Shown here in pieces: positions 25,655 to 34,574 of a stretch of DNA of 64,000 bases. A model generated the notes under the pieces. That model saw only the letters and a program-made list of their open reading frames with translations, ran no database searches and had not been told where the DNA came from. Source of the stretch: Amycolatopsis vastitatis (GTDB lineage: Bacteria > Actinomycetota > Actinomycetes > Mycobacteriales > Pseudonocardiaceae); NCBI RefSeq assembly GCF_002234595.1, contig NZ_NMUL01000040.1:1-64000 (forward strand). Reading direction: 5' to 3'. The stretch's first letter is position 1. Every line of letters begins with the position of its first letter. Made by a program: the position numbers and the translations under genes.

Positions 25655-26521
25655 GTGCTCGAAGCGATCCGGCCGTTCCGCTGGGACCTGGTGCGGCCCG
25701 ACCAGCTCGGCTCCCTGCTCGACGGCCTCCCCGAGCCGGACCTGTGGTTCCTCGACGACCTGACCGACTGCGCCGCCAAGGTGCTCGCGCGCTCCGGCGA
25801 CGGCGAGCTGTACTTCGTCGGCCGGTCCGCGGACTCCGTCTTCGACCTGCTCGGCGGTGCCTTGCCGGACCCGGGGCGGCTGCACCTGCTGCCCCTGTCC
25901 ACCGCGTCGATGGACAGCTGGCTTCGCGGACGGCTCCACCCGGCCGAAGTGGCGCAGCTGCGGGCGAACCTGTCCGCGCACGGACTGAGCCCCGCCGCGC
26001 TCGCCCGGGGTGCCCGGCCGATCGTCTTCGCCGACGTCGTGTCGACGGGCGGCACCATGAAGCAGCTGCTGGACATCCTTCGCGACTGGGCAGGCGACGA
26101 ACGAGCGGACTGGCCTGCCGTGCTCCGGCGGGTCCGGATCGTCGGGCTGACCCGGCGCAGGCGCACCAGCCCGAACACCTACCGGTGGCAGCAGCACGCC
26201 GGCTGGGTGCGCGACCTCGTCCCCGGCGCGATCCGCAACGTCTCCGTCGAGTCGGCCCTGTTCAGCTACCTGGCCGACTACCAGGTCAAGCTGACGCGGT
26301 CGTTCGGCCGGGACCTCTGGGCCGACGACGGAGTGCGCGACCCCGGCCGGGATGACAACACCCGCCGGGCGCTGGCCGAAGCGGTCGCGATCGTCGAAGC
26401 CGGGCGCACGCCGGCCGTCCGTGAACGGCTCGCCCGCACGATGAGCCGCGAACCCGCGATCGCCGAGCCGTGGCTGCGGGACCTCGTCAGGCGTCTTCGG
26501 GTAGCAAAGGGGGACACATGA
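25655..26521 (+). CDS. Protein with phosphoribosyltransferase-like motif, function unknown
   Basis: A 288-residue protein. The segment RPIVFADVVSTGGTMKQLLD (121-140) matches the PRPP-binding loop of type I phosphoribosyltransferases (hhhhDDhxxTGGTh), with A-D in place of D-D. The preceding LYFVGRSADSVFDLLGG may provide the first strand. The remainder (WLRGRLHPAEVAQL, WQQHAGWVRDLVPGAIRNVSV) is unfamiliar. GTG 25655 has AGGGGG upstream. Its stop overlaps the next gene by 4 nt (ATGA), so the two are coupled. A nucleobase or hydrolase-type role is possible, but no substrate is indicated. Confidence 0.72.
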   Translation: MLEAIRPFRWDLVRPDQLGSLLDGLPEPDLWFLDDLTDCAAKVLARSGDGELYFVGRSADSVFDLLGGALPDPGRLHLLPLSTASMDSWLRGRLHPAEVAQLRANLSAHGLSPAALARGARPIVFADVVSTGGTMKQLLDILRDWAGDERADWPAVLRRVRIVGLTRRRRTSPNTYRWQQHAGWVRDLVPGAIRNVSVESALFSYLADYQVKLTRSFGRDLWADDGVRDPGRDDNTRRALAEAVAIVEAGRTPAVRERLARTMSREPAIAEPWLRDLVRRLRVAKGDT

Positions 26522-27039
26522 CAACTGCGAACGACGACAAGGACCGGCGGTTCCGCCTGGACGTTCTCGTCACGCTCGTCCAGGAGGAGCTGGTGGCAGC
26601 CGGGCTGCCGGTGGTGCCCGGCGACAACCCGGTCGGCGTGGCCGGCGCCGAAGTGCAGGTCGACGTGCCGGACCTGCGCGGCGTGACGGTCGACTGGCAG
26701 GAACACACCGTCTTCTGGGACGCCAGCCAAGAGGCGTGGGCCGAGGACCCGCTCCAGGAAGGGGCTGAGTGCGCGGCGTTCGGGAAGCTGGCGGCCGCGA
26801 TCGGCGAGGCGATGGCCGAGGCGATGCGGAAGATCCTCACCGCCGCCGGCCTCGAGGTCACCGGCAGCGGCAACGACTACGCACCCGACCAGCTGCTGGT
26901 CACCCGCCGCCTGGCCCCGTCACCCTGGCAAGCGCGTCGCGACGCCAAGTTCGAGCGGCAGCAGGAAGTGATGCGGGCCGCCTGGCAGGCGAAGCACGAA
27001 GCCGAATGCCCGAACCACGGCCCCGACGGCGACCGCTGA
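26518..27039 (+). CDS. Hypothetical protein coupled to PRTase-like gene
   Basis: A 173-residue acidic soluble protein not recognised beyond this. The N-terminal half (FRLDVLVTLVQEELVAAGLPVV, then VPDLRGVTVDWQEHTVFWDAS) looks like an alpha/beta domain; the C-terminal part is helical with KFERQQEVMRAAWQAKHEAECPNHGPDGD. ATG 26518 lies inside the upstream stop (ATGA overlap) with GGGGGA in front, implying translational coupling and a shared pathway. It ends 4 bp from the convergent whiA stop. Confidence 0.68.
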   Translation: MTTANDDKDRRFRLDVLVTLVQEELVAAGLPVVPGDNPVGVAGAEVQVDVPDLRGVTVDWQEHTVFWDASQEAWAEDPLQEGAECAAFGKLAAAIGEAMAEAMRKILTAAGLEVTGSGNDYAPDQLLVTRRLAPSPWQARRDAKFERQQEVMRAAWQAKHEAECPNHGPDGDR

Positions 27040-27043
27040 CTCC

Positions 27044-28036
27044 TCAGGCGTCTTCCTCTTCGAGCATCTCCGGCGTGACCGCGGACTCGGTGTCCGGGAT
27101 GTTCAGGTCCTTGGCCCGCTTGTCCGCCATCGCCAGCAGGCGGCGGATCCGCCCGGCCACCGCGTCCTTCGTCATCTGCGGGTCCGACAGCTGGCCCAGC
27201 TCCTCCAGCGACGCCTGCCGGTTCGACAGCCGCAGCTTGCCCGCCGCCAGGAGGTGGTCCGGGGCCGTGTCGCCGAGGATATCCAGTGCCCGCTCCACCC
27301 GGGCCGCCGCCGCCACCGCCGCGCGGGCCGAGCGGCGCAGGTTCGCGTCGTCGAAGTTGGCCAGGCGGTTCGCCGTCGCGCGGACTTCGCGGCGCATGCG
27401 GCGTTCCTCCCACTGCAGGACGCTCGCGTGCGCGCCCAGGCGCGTCAGCAGCGCGCCGATCGCGTCGCCGTCGCGCACCACCACGCGGTCGGCGCCGCGG
27501 ACCTCGCGCGACTTCGCCTGGATGCCCATCCGGCGGGCCGCGCCGACGAGCGCCAGCGCCGCCTCCGGGCCCGGGCAGGTCACCTCGAGCGACGACGAAC
27601 GGCCCGGTTCGGTCAGCGACCCGTGCGCGAGGAACGCGCCCCGCCACGCCGCTTCCGCGTCGGCCACGCCGCCGGAGACCACGGCCGCGGGCAGCCCGCG
27701 CACCGGGCGGCCGCGCTGGTCGATCAGCCCGGTCTGCCGGGCCAGGCCCTCACCGTCCTTCACCACGCGCACGACGTACCGGGTGCCCTTGCGCAGCCCG
27801 CCGCTGGCCGTGATGACGTGGACGTCCGAATGGTGGCCGTACAGCTCGTGGATCTCCTTGCGAAGCCGTCGCGCGACGGAACCCGTGTCCAGCTCCGCCT
27901 CCACGACCACCCGGCCGGCCACGATGTGCAGGCCGCCGGCGAAGCGAAGCAGCGACGCGACCTCCGCCCGGCGCGGCCCGATCTTCGTGATCTCCAGCCG
28001 GCTCAGTTCGTCCTTCACCGAAGCGGTCATCGCCAT
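27044..28036 (-). CDS. whiA: Sporulation/cell-division transcription factor WhiA
   Basis: A 330-residue WhiA: N-terminal degenerate LAGLIDADG-like domain (KDELSRLEITKIGPRRAEVASLLRFAGGL; ELYGHHSDVHVI) and C-terminal HTH (LSNRQASLEELGQLSDPQMTKDAVAGRIRRLL). In Streptomyces WhiA acts with WhiB to switch on septation genes; it is conserved even in non-sporulating relatives. ATG 28036 shares a base with the yvcK stop (TAATG); ATG 28030 is a possible alternative. It is the last gene of uvrC-rapZ-yvcK-whiA. Confidence 0.96.
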   Translation of the reverse strand: MAMTASVKDELSRLEITKIGPRRAEVASLLRFAGGLHIVAGRVVVEAELDTGSVARRLRKEIHELYGHHSDVHVITASGGLRKGTRYVVRVVKDGEGLARQTGLIDQRGRPVRGLPAAVVSGGVADAEAAWRGAFLAHGSLTEPGRSSSLEVTCPGPEAALALVGAARRMGIQAKSREVRGADRVVVRDGDAIGALLTRLGAHASVLQWEERRMRREVRATANRLANFDDANLRRSARAAVAAAARVERALDILGDTAPDHLLAAGKLRLSNRQASLEELGQLSDPQMTKDAVAGRIRRLLAMADKRAKDLNIPDTESAVTPEMLEEEDA

Positions 28037-29037
28037 TACTGCCCCTCCCTGCCTTTCGCTCCTCCCCCGTGCTCCCCGCCCCTGCCGAGACCGAGAGCCT
28101 CCCGCATCGTCCGCGCGAGCGCATCAGGATCATGCCGTCCCGCCACTTCCGGGTCGGCCACCGCCCCCAGGTGCGCCCGGCCGCCGAGCCGTTCCGCCGC
28201 GCGCCGGAGATTCGCCGGGTCGGGCACGGAATCGCGGTCCGCGATCACCGCGTCGACCTTCAGATCGGGCGCGTGCTCGAAGAGTACGTCGAGATGCCGC
28301 TCCGGGGAGAATCCCGCGGTTTCCCCCGGCTGGGGGACAAGGTTGAGCACGAGCGCCTTCGTCGCGGTCGTCCGGACGAGCGCGTCACGCAGCCCCGGCA
28401 CGAGCAGGTGCGGGAGAACACTGGTGAACCACGAGCCCGGGCCGAGGAACACGACGTCGGCGTTCAGCACCGCTTCCACCGCTTCGTCGCACGCCAGTGG
28501 CGGCCGCCCGGACCGGCCCGGCGAGCGCAGGCTGACCCGCCGCACCTGCCCCGGTGTCGTGGCCACCGCGACCTGGCCGCGGATCGTGCGCAGCGCCGAC
28601 GGGTCCTCGCTGTCGAGGCCGCTGACCTCGCCCTCGATGTCCAGCGGCTCCGGCGACATCGGCAGCACCCGGCCCGAGACGCCCATCAGCCGGCAGGCCT
28701 CGTCGAGCGCGGCGACCGGGTCGCCGAGGACCTCGAACAGCCCGGCCAGCAGCAGGTTCCCCACCGCGTGGCCGGCCAGCGCGCCGTCGCCGCCGAAGCG
28801 GTGCTGGAAGACTTCGGCCCACAGCGTGCCGCCGTCCTCCGCCGCGAAGGCCGCGAAGGCCTGCCGGAGGTCGCCCGGCGGCAGGAGCCCGAGTTCTCGC
28901 CGCAGCCTGCCGGACGATCCGCCGTCGTCGGCCACGGTGACGATCGCGGTGACGTCGGGGGTCACCCGCCGCACCGCGGACAACGTGGCGTGCAGCCCGT
29001 GGCCGCCCCCGAGGGCGACCGCGCGCACGTTATTCAC
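28036..29037 (-). CDS. yvcK: Gluconeogenesis factor YvcK-type (CofD-like) protein
   Basis: A protein of about 333 residues of the YvcK/CuvA family, which binds UDP-sugars and links carbon metabolism to cell-wall synthesis; related to the F420-pathway transferase CofD. Motifs: VALGGGHGLHATL near the start, VTVADDGGSSGRLR, LLPPGDLRQAF, HAVGNLLLAGLF and VVFLGPGSWFTSVLPHLLV. The start is unclear: GTG 29037 (used), GTG 29028 giving VRAVALGGG, or TTG 29043; none has a strong ribosome binding site. The start overlaps the rapZ stop, so re-initiation is likely. Confidence 0.9.
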   Translation of the reverse strand: MNNVRAVALGGGHGLHATLSAVRRVTPDVTAIVTVADDGGSSGRLRRELGLLPPGDLRQAFAAFAAEDGGTLWAEVFQHRFGGDGALAGHAVGNLLLAGLFEVLGDPVAALDEACRLMGVSGRVLPMSPEPLDIEGEVSGLDSEDPSALRTIRGQVAVATTPGQVRRVSLRSPGRSGRPPLACDEAVEAVLNADVVFLGPGSWFTSVLPHLLVPGLRDALVRTTATKALVLNLVPQPGETAGFSPERHLDVLFEHAPDLKVDAVIADRDSVPDPANLRRAAERLGGRAHLGAVADPEVAGRHDPDALARTMREALGLGRGGEHGGGAKGREGQ

Positions 29038-29920
29038 GACCAAGGTCGCGGTGCACCACCTTCACGGCCATACCGTCCTCTTTGGACAGACGCTGGGCGA
29101 GCTCGACGGACAGCGCCACGCTGCGGTGCTTGCCGCCGGTGCAGCCGACGGCGAGCGTCAGGTACCGCTTGCCCTCGCGCTTGTAGCCGGCGCCGATCAG
29201 CCGCAGCAGCTGGTGGTAGCGGTCCAGGAACTCCTCGGCGCCCTCCTGCGAGAGGACGTAGTTGCGGACCTCGCCGTCGAGGCCCGTGTGTTCGCGCAGC
29301 TCCGGGATCCAGAACGGGTTCGGCAGGAACCGGACGTCCATCACCAGGTCGGCGTCCATCGGCAGGCCGTACTTGTAGCCGAAGGACAGCACGGTGACCC
29401 GGGTCTGGGTGCTCGCCTCGGAGCCGAACGCGTCCTCGATCTTGGCGCGCAGGTCGTGCACCGACAGCGACGACGTGTCGAGCACCAGGTCGGCTTCTTC
29501 GCGCAGCGGCTCCAGCAGCGTCCGCTCGGCCGTGATGCCGTCGGCGAGCCGGCCGTCGCCCTGCATCGGGTGACCGCGGCGGACGGCTTCGAAGCGCCGC
29601 ACCAGCACCGCGTCGGTCGCTTCGAGGAACAACACGCGCGGCTTGTAACCGCGGGCGTCGAGGTCCTTGATGACCGAGGCCAGGTCGTCGGTGAACGCGC
29701 GCGAGCGCACGTCCATCACCACCGCCACCTTGGTGATCGCGCCGCGTGCCTGCGCGCCCAGCTCGACCATGGTGGCGATCAGCTCGGGGGGCAGGTTGTC
29801 GACGACGAACCAGCCCAGGTCCTCCAGGCACTTGGCCGCCGTGCTGCGGCCCGCCCCCGACAACCCGGACACGACCGCGACCTCCATGCCGGAGCCGCGG
29901 ATCTCCTCTTGCGCACTCAC
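29030..29920 (-). CDS. rapZ: RapZ-type RNase adapter / nucleotide-binding protein
   Basis: A 296-residue P-loop protein of the RapZ/YvcJ family. The P-loop reads GLSGAGRST: the usual lysine is arginine, which I recall in other actinobacterial homologues. The C-terminal domain has the family's VLSFGYKYGLPMDADLVMDVRFLPNP and AVGCTGGKHRSVAL. Enterobacterial RapZ guides RNase E to the GlmZ sRNA; the actinobacterial role is less defined. GTG 29920 begins 9 nt after the uvrC stop. It always travels with yvcK and whiA. Confidence 0.93.
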   Translation of the reverse strand: MSAQEEIRGSGMEVAVVSGLSGAGRSTAAKCLEDLGWFVVDNLPPELIATMVELGAQARGAITKVAVVMDVRSRAFTDDLASVIKDLDARGYKPRVLFLEATDAVLVRRFEAVRRGHPMQGDGRLADGITAERTLLEPLREEADLVLDTSSLSVHDLRAKIEDAFGSEASTQTRVTVLSFGYKYGLPMDADLVMDVRFLPNPFWIPELREHTGLDGEVRNYVLSQEGAEEFLDRYHQLLRLIGAGYKREGKRYLTLAVGCTGGKHRSVALSVELAQRLSKEDGMAVKVVHRDLGRE

Positions 29921-29929
29921 TGTGTTTCC

Positions 29930-31894
29930 CTACTCCCCTGCTCCTGTGCCGTTGCTCGCGCCGGACTCCCCGGCCAGCGCGGCGACCACGGCCTCCGCGG
30001 TGCGCCTGCCGAAGCCGGGCACCGCCTCGATCTCTTCGACCCTGGCCTGCTTGAGCTTCTTCACCGAGCCGAAGTGCTTGATCAGCGCGGTGCGGCGAGC
30101 CTGCCCCAGCCCTGGCACACTGTCCAATTCGGACGTCACCAGGCGCTTGGAGCGCTTCTCGCGGTGGTAGGCGATGGCGAAGCGGTGGGCCTCGTCACGC
30201 AGCCGCTGCAGCAGGTACAGCCCCTCCGACGTCCGGGGCAGGATCACCGGATCGGGGTCCGCGGGCAGCCAGACCTCTTCGAGCCGCTTGGCCAGCCCGA
30301 CCACCGAGATGTCGGTGATGCCGAGCTCGGCCAGCACGTCCGCGGCCGCGGTGGCCTGCGGGCCCGCACCGTCGACGACCAGCAGGTTCGGCGGGTAGGC
30401 GAACTTCTTCGGCCGCCCGGTCTCCGGGTCGAGGCCCGGCTTGGACGACTCCTCGGCGCCTTCGGCGGTTTCCTTGAGGTAGCGGTGGAACCGGCGCCGG
30501 ACGACCTCGGCGATCGAGGCGACGTCACCCTCCGTGGCCGCCTCCCGCAGCGCGAAGCGCCGGTACTCGGACTTGCGCGCGAGCCCGTCTTCGAAGACGA
30601 CCAGCGACGCGACGACGTCGCTGCCCTGGATGTGGCTGATGTCGATGCACTCGATGCGCAGCGGCGCGGAGTCGAGGCCCAGGAACTCCTGCAGCTCGGT
30701 CAGCGCCGCCGAGCGCGCCGTCAAGTCACCCGCGCGGCGCAGCTTGTGCTGGGTGAACGCCTCCCCCGCGTTGCGCTGCACGGTCTCGGCGAGGGCCTTC
30801 TTGTCGCCGCGCTGCGGCACCCGCAGCTGGACCCGCGACCCGCGCAGCCCGGTCAGCCACTCCGCGACCGCGGCGGCGTCGGCCGGCAGCTCCGGCACGA
30901 GGACCTCGCGCGGGACGACCGGCCCGGCGTCGACGTCGTCGCGCGCGTCCAGCTCGGCCTCGTCGCCGTAGAACTGGGTGAGGAAGTGGTCGACCAGCGC
31001 CGGGACGTCCATCTCCTCGGCCTTGTCGATGACCCAGCCGCGCTGGCCGCGGACCCGGCCGCCGCGCACGTGGAAGACCTGGACGGCGGCTTCCAGGTCG
31101 TCGTGGGCGAACGCGACGACGTCGGCGTCCGTGCCGTCGCCGAGCACCACGGCCTGCTTCTCCATCGCGCGGCGCAGCGCGCCGAGATCGTCGCGCAGCC
31201 GGGCCGCGCGCTCGAACTCCAGCTCCTCCGACGCGGCGGCCATCTCGGCTTCGAGGCGCTTGATCATGACGTCGGTCTTGCCGGCCAGGAAGTCGCAGAA
31301 GTCCTCGACGATGTCCCGGTGTTCGTCCGCCGAGACCCGGCCCACGCACGGTGCCGAGCACTTGTCGATGTAGCCCAGCAGGCAGGGCCGGCCGATCTGG
31401 CCGTGCCGCCGGAACACCCCGGCCGAGCAGGTGCGGGCCGGGAAGACCCGCAGCAGCAGATCGAGCGTCTCGCGGATGGCCCACGCGTGGGCGTACGGGC
31501 CGAAGTACCGGACGCCCTTCTTGCGCGCGCCGCGGTAGACGTGCAGGCGGGGGAACTCCTCGGTCAGCGTCACCGCGAGCATCGGGTAGCTCTTGTCGTC
31601 GCGGTAGCGGACGTTGAACCGCGGGTCGAACTCCTTGATCCAGTTGTACTCGAGCTGGAGTGCCTCGACCTCGGTGCCGACGACGGTCCACTCGACGCTC
31701 GCCGCGGTCGTCACCATCTGGCGGGTGCGCGGGTGCAGGCCGGAGAGGTCGGCGAAGTAGGAGTTCAGCCTGCTGCGGAGGCTTTTGGCCTTGCCGACGT
31801 AGATGACCCGCTTGGTCGCGTCACGGAATTTGTACACGCCAGGGGCATCCGGGATGCTCCCCGGCGAGGGACGGTAGGTGGTCGGGTCAGCCAC
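29930..31894 (-). CDS. uvrC: UvrABC system protein C
   Basis: A 654-residue excinuclease subunit making both incisions in nucleotide excision repair. Domain order: GIY-YIG nuclease (PGVYKFRDATKRVIYVGKAK, ~14-33), a Cys cluster (RTCSAGVFRRHGQIGRPCLLGYIDKCSAPCVG), the UVR motif binding UvrB (FERAARLRDDLGALRR), the RNase H-like endonuclease domain (IDISHIQGSDVVASLVVFEDG, LLVVDGAGPQ) and paired helix-hairpin-helix motifs near the end (LDSVPGLGQARRTALIKHFGS). GTG 31894 is preferred: TAGTCT lies exactly 7 nt upstream and the start VADPTTYRPSPGSIP matches relatives. Confidence 0.96.
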   Translation of the reverse strand: MADPTTYRPSPGSIPDAPGVYKFRDATKRVIYVGKAKSLRSRLNSYFADLSGLHPRTRQMVTTAASVEWTVVGTEVEALQLEYNWIKEFDPRFNVRYRDDKSYPMLAVTLTEEFPRLHVYRGARKKGVRYFGPYAHAWAIRETLDLLLRVFPARTCSAGVFRRHGQIGRPCLLGYIDKCSAPCVGRVSADEHRDIVEDFCDFLAGKTDVMIKRLEAEMAAASEELEFERAARLRDDLGALRRAMEKQAVVLGDGTDADVVAFAHDDLEAAVQVFHVRGGRVRGQRGWVIDKAEEMDVPALVDHFLTQFYGDEAELDARDDVDAGPVVPREVLVPELPADAAAVAEWLTGLRGSRVQLRVPQRGDKKALAETVQRNAGEAFTQHKLRRAGDLTARSAALTELQEFLGLDSAPLRIECIDISHIQGSDVVASLVVFEDGLARKSEYRRFALREAATEGDVASIAEVVRRRFHRYLKETAEGAEESSKPGLDPETGRPKKFAYPPNLLVVDGAGPQATAAADVLAELGITDISVVGLAKRLEEVWLPADPDPVILPRTSEGLYLLQRLRDEAHRFAIAYHREKRSKRLVTSELDSVPGLGQARRTALIKHFGSVKKLKQARVEEIEAVPGFGRRTAEAVVAALAGESGASNGTGAGE

Positions 31895-31901
31895 GTTGTC
31901 A

Positions 31902-31907
31902 AGACTA
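31902..31907 (-). promoter_or_regulatory. Leaderless -10 element of uvrC
   Basis: TAGTCT reads on the minus strand (31907 to 31902), 7 nt before GTG 31894. It decides the start codon against an upstream in-frame ATG at 31933. Confidence 0.55.
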
Positions 31908-32059
31908 TGGGGCGGCACCGACAGTTCTCGCACACCCCCGGGCGCCCCGCCGGAAGTAGGGTGTTCGTCCGTTTACGACCTTCGTCGGTGTCCGCACCTG
32001 TGACGCGGTGGTTACTTTCCGACCGGCCGCTCCGGTCCCCGTCCGAAAGGATCACCGCC

Positions 32060-32782
32060 GTGACCTCTCTCCGTCTCCTCGGCGCCGCTTCCGCCGCCGC
32101 TGTCGCGCTGACCCTCGCCGGTGGCGCGGTCGCCTCCGCGGGCGTCCAGCCGAACATCGTCGGCGGCACCACCGCGCCGACGGTCTCCTGGGGTGCCCAG
32201 GTGTACGTGAACACGCCCGGGCGCGACTACCAGGGCTTCAACTGCTCGGGCACGGTCATCGCCTCGCGCTGGGTCATGACGGCGGTGCACTGCCTCGACC
32301 AGGACGGCTCGGGCATGTCCGTCCGGGTCGGCAGCAACACGCTGCTGTCGGGCACGAAGATCGCCGTCGACGGCGAGTACGAGTCCCCCAACGGCGACAT
32401 CGCGCTGCTGCACCTGGCGGCGGCGACCAGCACCGCGCCGATCTCGCTGGGCAGCTCGGACCCGGCGACCGGCAGCACCAACCAGCTCTACGGCTGGGGC
32501 CGCACGACCCCGACCGGGCCGCCGGCGACGTCGCTGAAGACGGCGAACGTCCAGGTGACCGGCCGCTCCACGGACGCCTACGGCGGCCGCGCGATCCAGA
32601 GCGTCGGCATCAACGGCTCGGCGTGGAAGGGCGACTCGGGCGGCCCCGAGGTCGCGAACGGGGTCCAGGTCGGCGTCGCGTCGACGGTCCAGAACCAGAG
32701 CGGGTCGAACACGCGCGGCACGAACAACTACGCGAGCGTGGCGGCGAGCCGGTCCTGGATCCGGACGACCGCGGGCGTGTGA
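32060..32782 (+). CDS. Secreted trypsin-like serine protease (S1)
   Basis: A 240-residue exported protease. The signal peptide (~1-28) ends near ASA; the mature enzyme begins at the activation motif NIVGGTTAPTVSWGAQVYV. The full triad is present: His in VMTAVHC, Asp in NGDIALLHL and Ser in KGDSGGPEV. Only one disulfide (NCSG with VHC) is evident; the cysteine before GDSGG is missing, so it is a simplified chymotrypsin-fold enzyme. GTG 32060 follows AAAGGA. The gene is monocistronic, ending in a strong terminator. Confidence 0.92.
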   Translation: MTSLRLLGAASAAAVALTLAGGAVASAGVQPNIVGGTTAPTVSWGAQVYVNTPGRDYQGFNCSGTVIASRWVMTAVHCLDQDGSGMSVRVGSNTLLSGTKIAVDGEYESPNGDIALLHLAAATSTAPISLGSSDPATGSTNQLYGWGRTTPTGPPATSLKTANVQVTGRSTDAYGGRAIQSVGINGSAWKGDSGGPEVANGVQVGVASTVQNQSGSNTRGTNNYASVAASRSWIRTTAGV

Positions 32783-32788
32783 TCTTCG

Positions 32789-32820
32789 CCGGGGCGGCGC
32801 TTCGGCGCCGCCCCGGTTTT
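32789..32820 (+). terminator. Intrinsic terminator of the S1 protease gene
   Basis: A perfect 12-bp stem CCGGGGCGGCGC/GCGCCGCCCCGG with a TTCG tetraloop is followed directly by TTTT. This is the most canonical terminator in the window. Confidence 0.9.
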
Positions 32821-32848
32821 GTCGGTGGCGTGTGGGATGCTCGCGGGC

Positions 32849-33625
32849 ATGCGGATCGCCACCTGGAACGTGAACTCCATCGTCCCTCGCCTGCCCCGCG
32901 TGCTGGGGTTCCTGGAGGAGACGGCGCCGGACGTGCTGTGCCTGCAGGAACTGAAGACCACGACGGAGAAGTTCCCGCTGGCCGAGGTCGAGGCGCTCGG
33001 GTACGAGGTGGCGGCGTACGGGCTGGGGCGCTGGAACGGCGTCGGGATCGTGTCGCGGGTGGGGTTGTCCGACGTGGTGCGCGGGCTGCCGGGCGAGCCG
33101 TCGTTCGAAGGTGCCGCGGAGGCGCGCGCCGTGGGCGCCACCTGTGGCGGTGTGCGGGTGTGGTCGGTGTACGTGCCCAACGGGCGTGAGCCGGACAACC
33201 CGCACTACGCGTACAAACTGGAGTGGCTGGAAGCCCTGCGGTCCCTGGTGGCTTCGGAGGTTTCCGACGGGCCGTTCGCGGTGCTGGGCGACTTCAACGT
33301 GGCGCCGACGGACGAGGACGTCTGGGACATCGCGTTGTTCGCGGAGTCGACGCACGTGACGAAGCCGGAGCGCGACGCCCTGGCCCGGCTGAGGGACCTC
33401 GGGTTGTCGGATGTGTTCCCGCGTCCGCTGAAGTACGACCACCCGTTCACGTACTGGGACTACCGCGCCGGGAACTTCCCGAACAACAAGGGCATGCGGA
33501 TCGACCTGGTGTACGGGAACAAGGCGTTCACCGGTGCGGTGACGGATTCCTATGTGGACCGCAACGCTCGCAAGGGCAAGGGGCCGTCGGACCACGCGCC
33601 GATCGTGGTGGACCTGGACCTCTGA
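32849..33625 (+). CDS. xth: Exodeoxyribonuclease III
   Basis: A 258-residue Mg-dependent AP endonuclease/3' exonuclease of base-excision repair (EEP superfamily). Conserved parts: RIATWNVNSIVPRLPRVL, the metal ligand Glu in VLCLQELKT, YVPNGREPDN, GDFNVAPTDEDVWD, and the terminal FPNNKGMRIDLVYGN and SDHAPIVVDL. ATG 32849 gives the standard MRIATWN start; the longer reading would start inside the preceding terminator's U-tract. It ends 6 bp from the convergent PH-domain gene. Confidence 0.94.
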   Translation: MRIATWNVNSIVPRLPRVLGFLEETAPDVLCLQELKTTTEKFPLAEVEALGYEVAAYGLGRWNGVGIVSRVGLSDVVRGLPGEPSFEGAAEARAVGATCGGVRVWSVYVPNGREPDNPHYAYKLEWLEALRSLVASEVSDGPFAVLGDFNVAPTDEDVWDIALFAESTHVTKPERDALARLRDLGLSDVFPRPLKYDHPFTYWDYRAGNFPNNKGMRIDLVYGNKAFTGAVTDSYVDRNARKGKGPSDHAPIVVDLDL

Positions 33626-33631
33626 CGTCTG

Positions 33632-34075
33632 TCAGCCGCCCGTGGCGGCGCGGTGCAGCTTCCGCAATGCGCGCACCGCTTCCACCGCCCGGTCCCGGTC
33701 CACCGCCTGGATCGCCATCACCGCGTGGTACTCGTCGTCCGGCAGCTCCAGCCGTGCCCACGACGCGCCGTCCGGGAAGCTCACCGACAGCACTTCGTTC
33801 CACGCGAACCGCCGGGTGATCAGCACGTTCCGGACCTCGATGCCCTCGGCGTCGGCCCGCACGCGCGCGATCGAGAACAGCATCACCCCGCACGCCAGCA
33901 GGATCCCGATGCCGACCATCGCCGCCTGGTCGGAACGCTGGAAACGCACTCCCGTGTCGCCGTTGCGCAGCAGCACCGCCACGACCACGAACACCGCCAG
34001 CAGCGCCACCGCCAGCACGCCGCACATGATCATCGCCCGCCGCGGGCGGATCACCAGGAGAGTCTTCACGCTCAC
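33632..34075 (-). CDS. PH-domain (bPH_6-type) membrane protein of the rib operon
   Basis: A 147-residue membrane protein with two N-terminal transmembrane helices (about residues 12-33 and 48-66) followed by a bacterial PH-like domain (VRADAEGIEVRNVLITRRFAWNEVLSVSFPDGASWARLELPDDEYH). It corresponds in position to the M. tuberculosis gene after ribH, as I recall it. GTG 34075 overlaps the ribH stop by 4 nt (GTGA), so it is cotranslated with riboflavin enzymes. No enzymatic role is evident; membrane organisation or regulation is possible. Confidence 0.8.
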   Translation of the reverse strand: MSVKTLLVIRPRRAMIMCGVLAVALLAVFVVVAVLLRNGDTGVRFQRSDQAAMVGIGILLACGVMLFSIARVRADAEGIEVRNVLITRRFAWNEVLSVSFPDGASWARLELPDDEYHAVMAIQAVDRDRAVEAVRALRKLHRAATGG

Positions 34076-34574
34076 ACGAAACCCCGCTCGGTCCACGGCT
34101 GGCGCAGGCTCCGCAGCACGTGCGCGGAGTCCAGGGCCGCCACGGTCGCCTCGTAGCCCTTGTCTTCCTTCGAGCCCGGGCGGCCCGACCGGTCGACGGC
34201 CTGCTCGTGTGTGTCGCAGGTGAGGACGCCGTTGCCGACCGGGGTGCTCTCGTCGAGCGCCACCCGCGTCAAGCCCGCCGTCACCGCGTCGCACACGTAC
34301 TCGAAGTGCGGGGTGCCGCCGCGGATGACCACGCCGAGCGCGACCACCGCGTCGTGGTTGCGGGCCAGCGCCTGCGCCACCACCGGCAGCTCGACCGCGC
34401 CCGCGACGTGGACGACCGTCGGCTCCTCCTCGAGCTCGGCCTCCTTCGCCGCGACCAGCGCCCGCTCCAGCAGGACGTCGGTGATGTCCGCGTTCCAGCG
34501 GGTGGCGACGATGCCGAGCTTCAGCGCCTTGCAGTCGGAGAGGTCCAGCTTGACGTCCGGACGGCCTTCGCCGC

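Noticed and set aside
7303..27043. Prophage or integrative element between whiA and gap
   Set aside because: No integrase, recombinase, phage structural or conjugation gene, tRNA or direct-repeat att site was found.
29030..29920. RapZ P-loop K-to-R change as a loss-of-function mutation
   Set aside because: I recall GxSGAGRS in other actinobacterial RapZ proteins, so it looks lineage-typical rather than a defect here.
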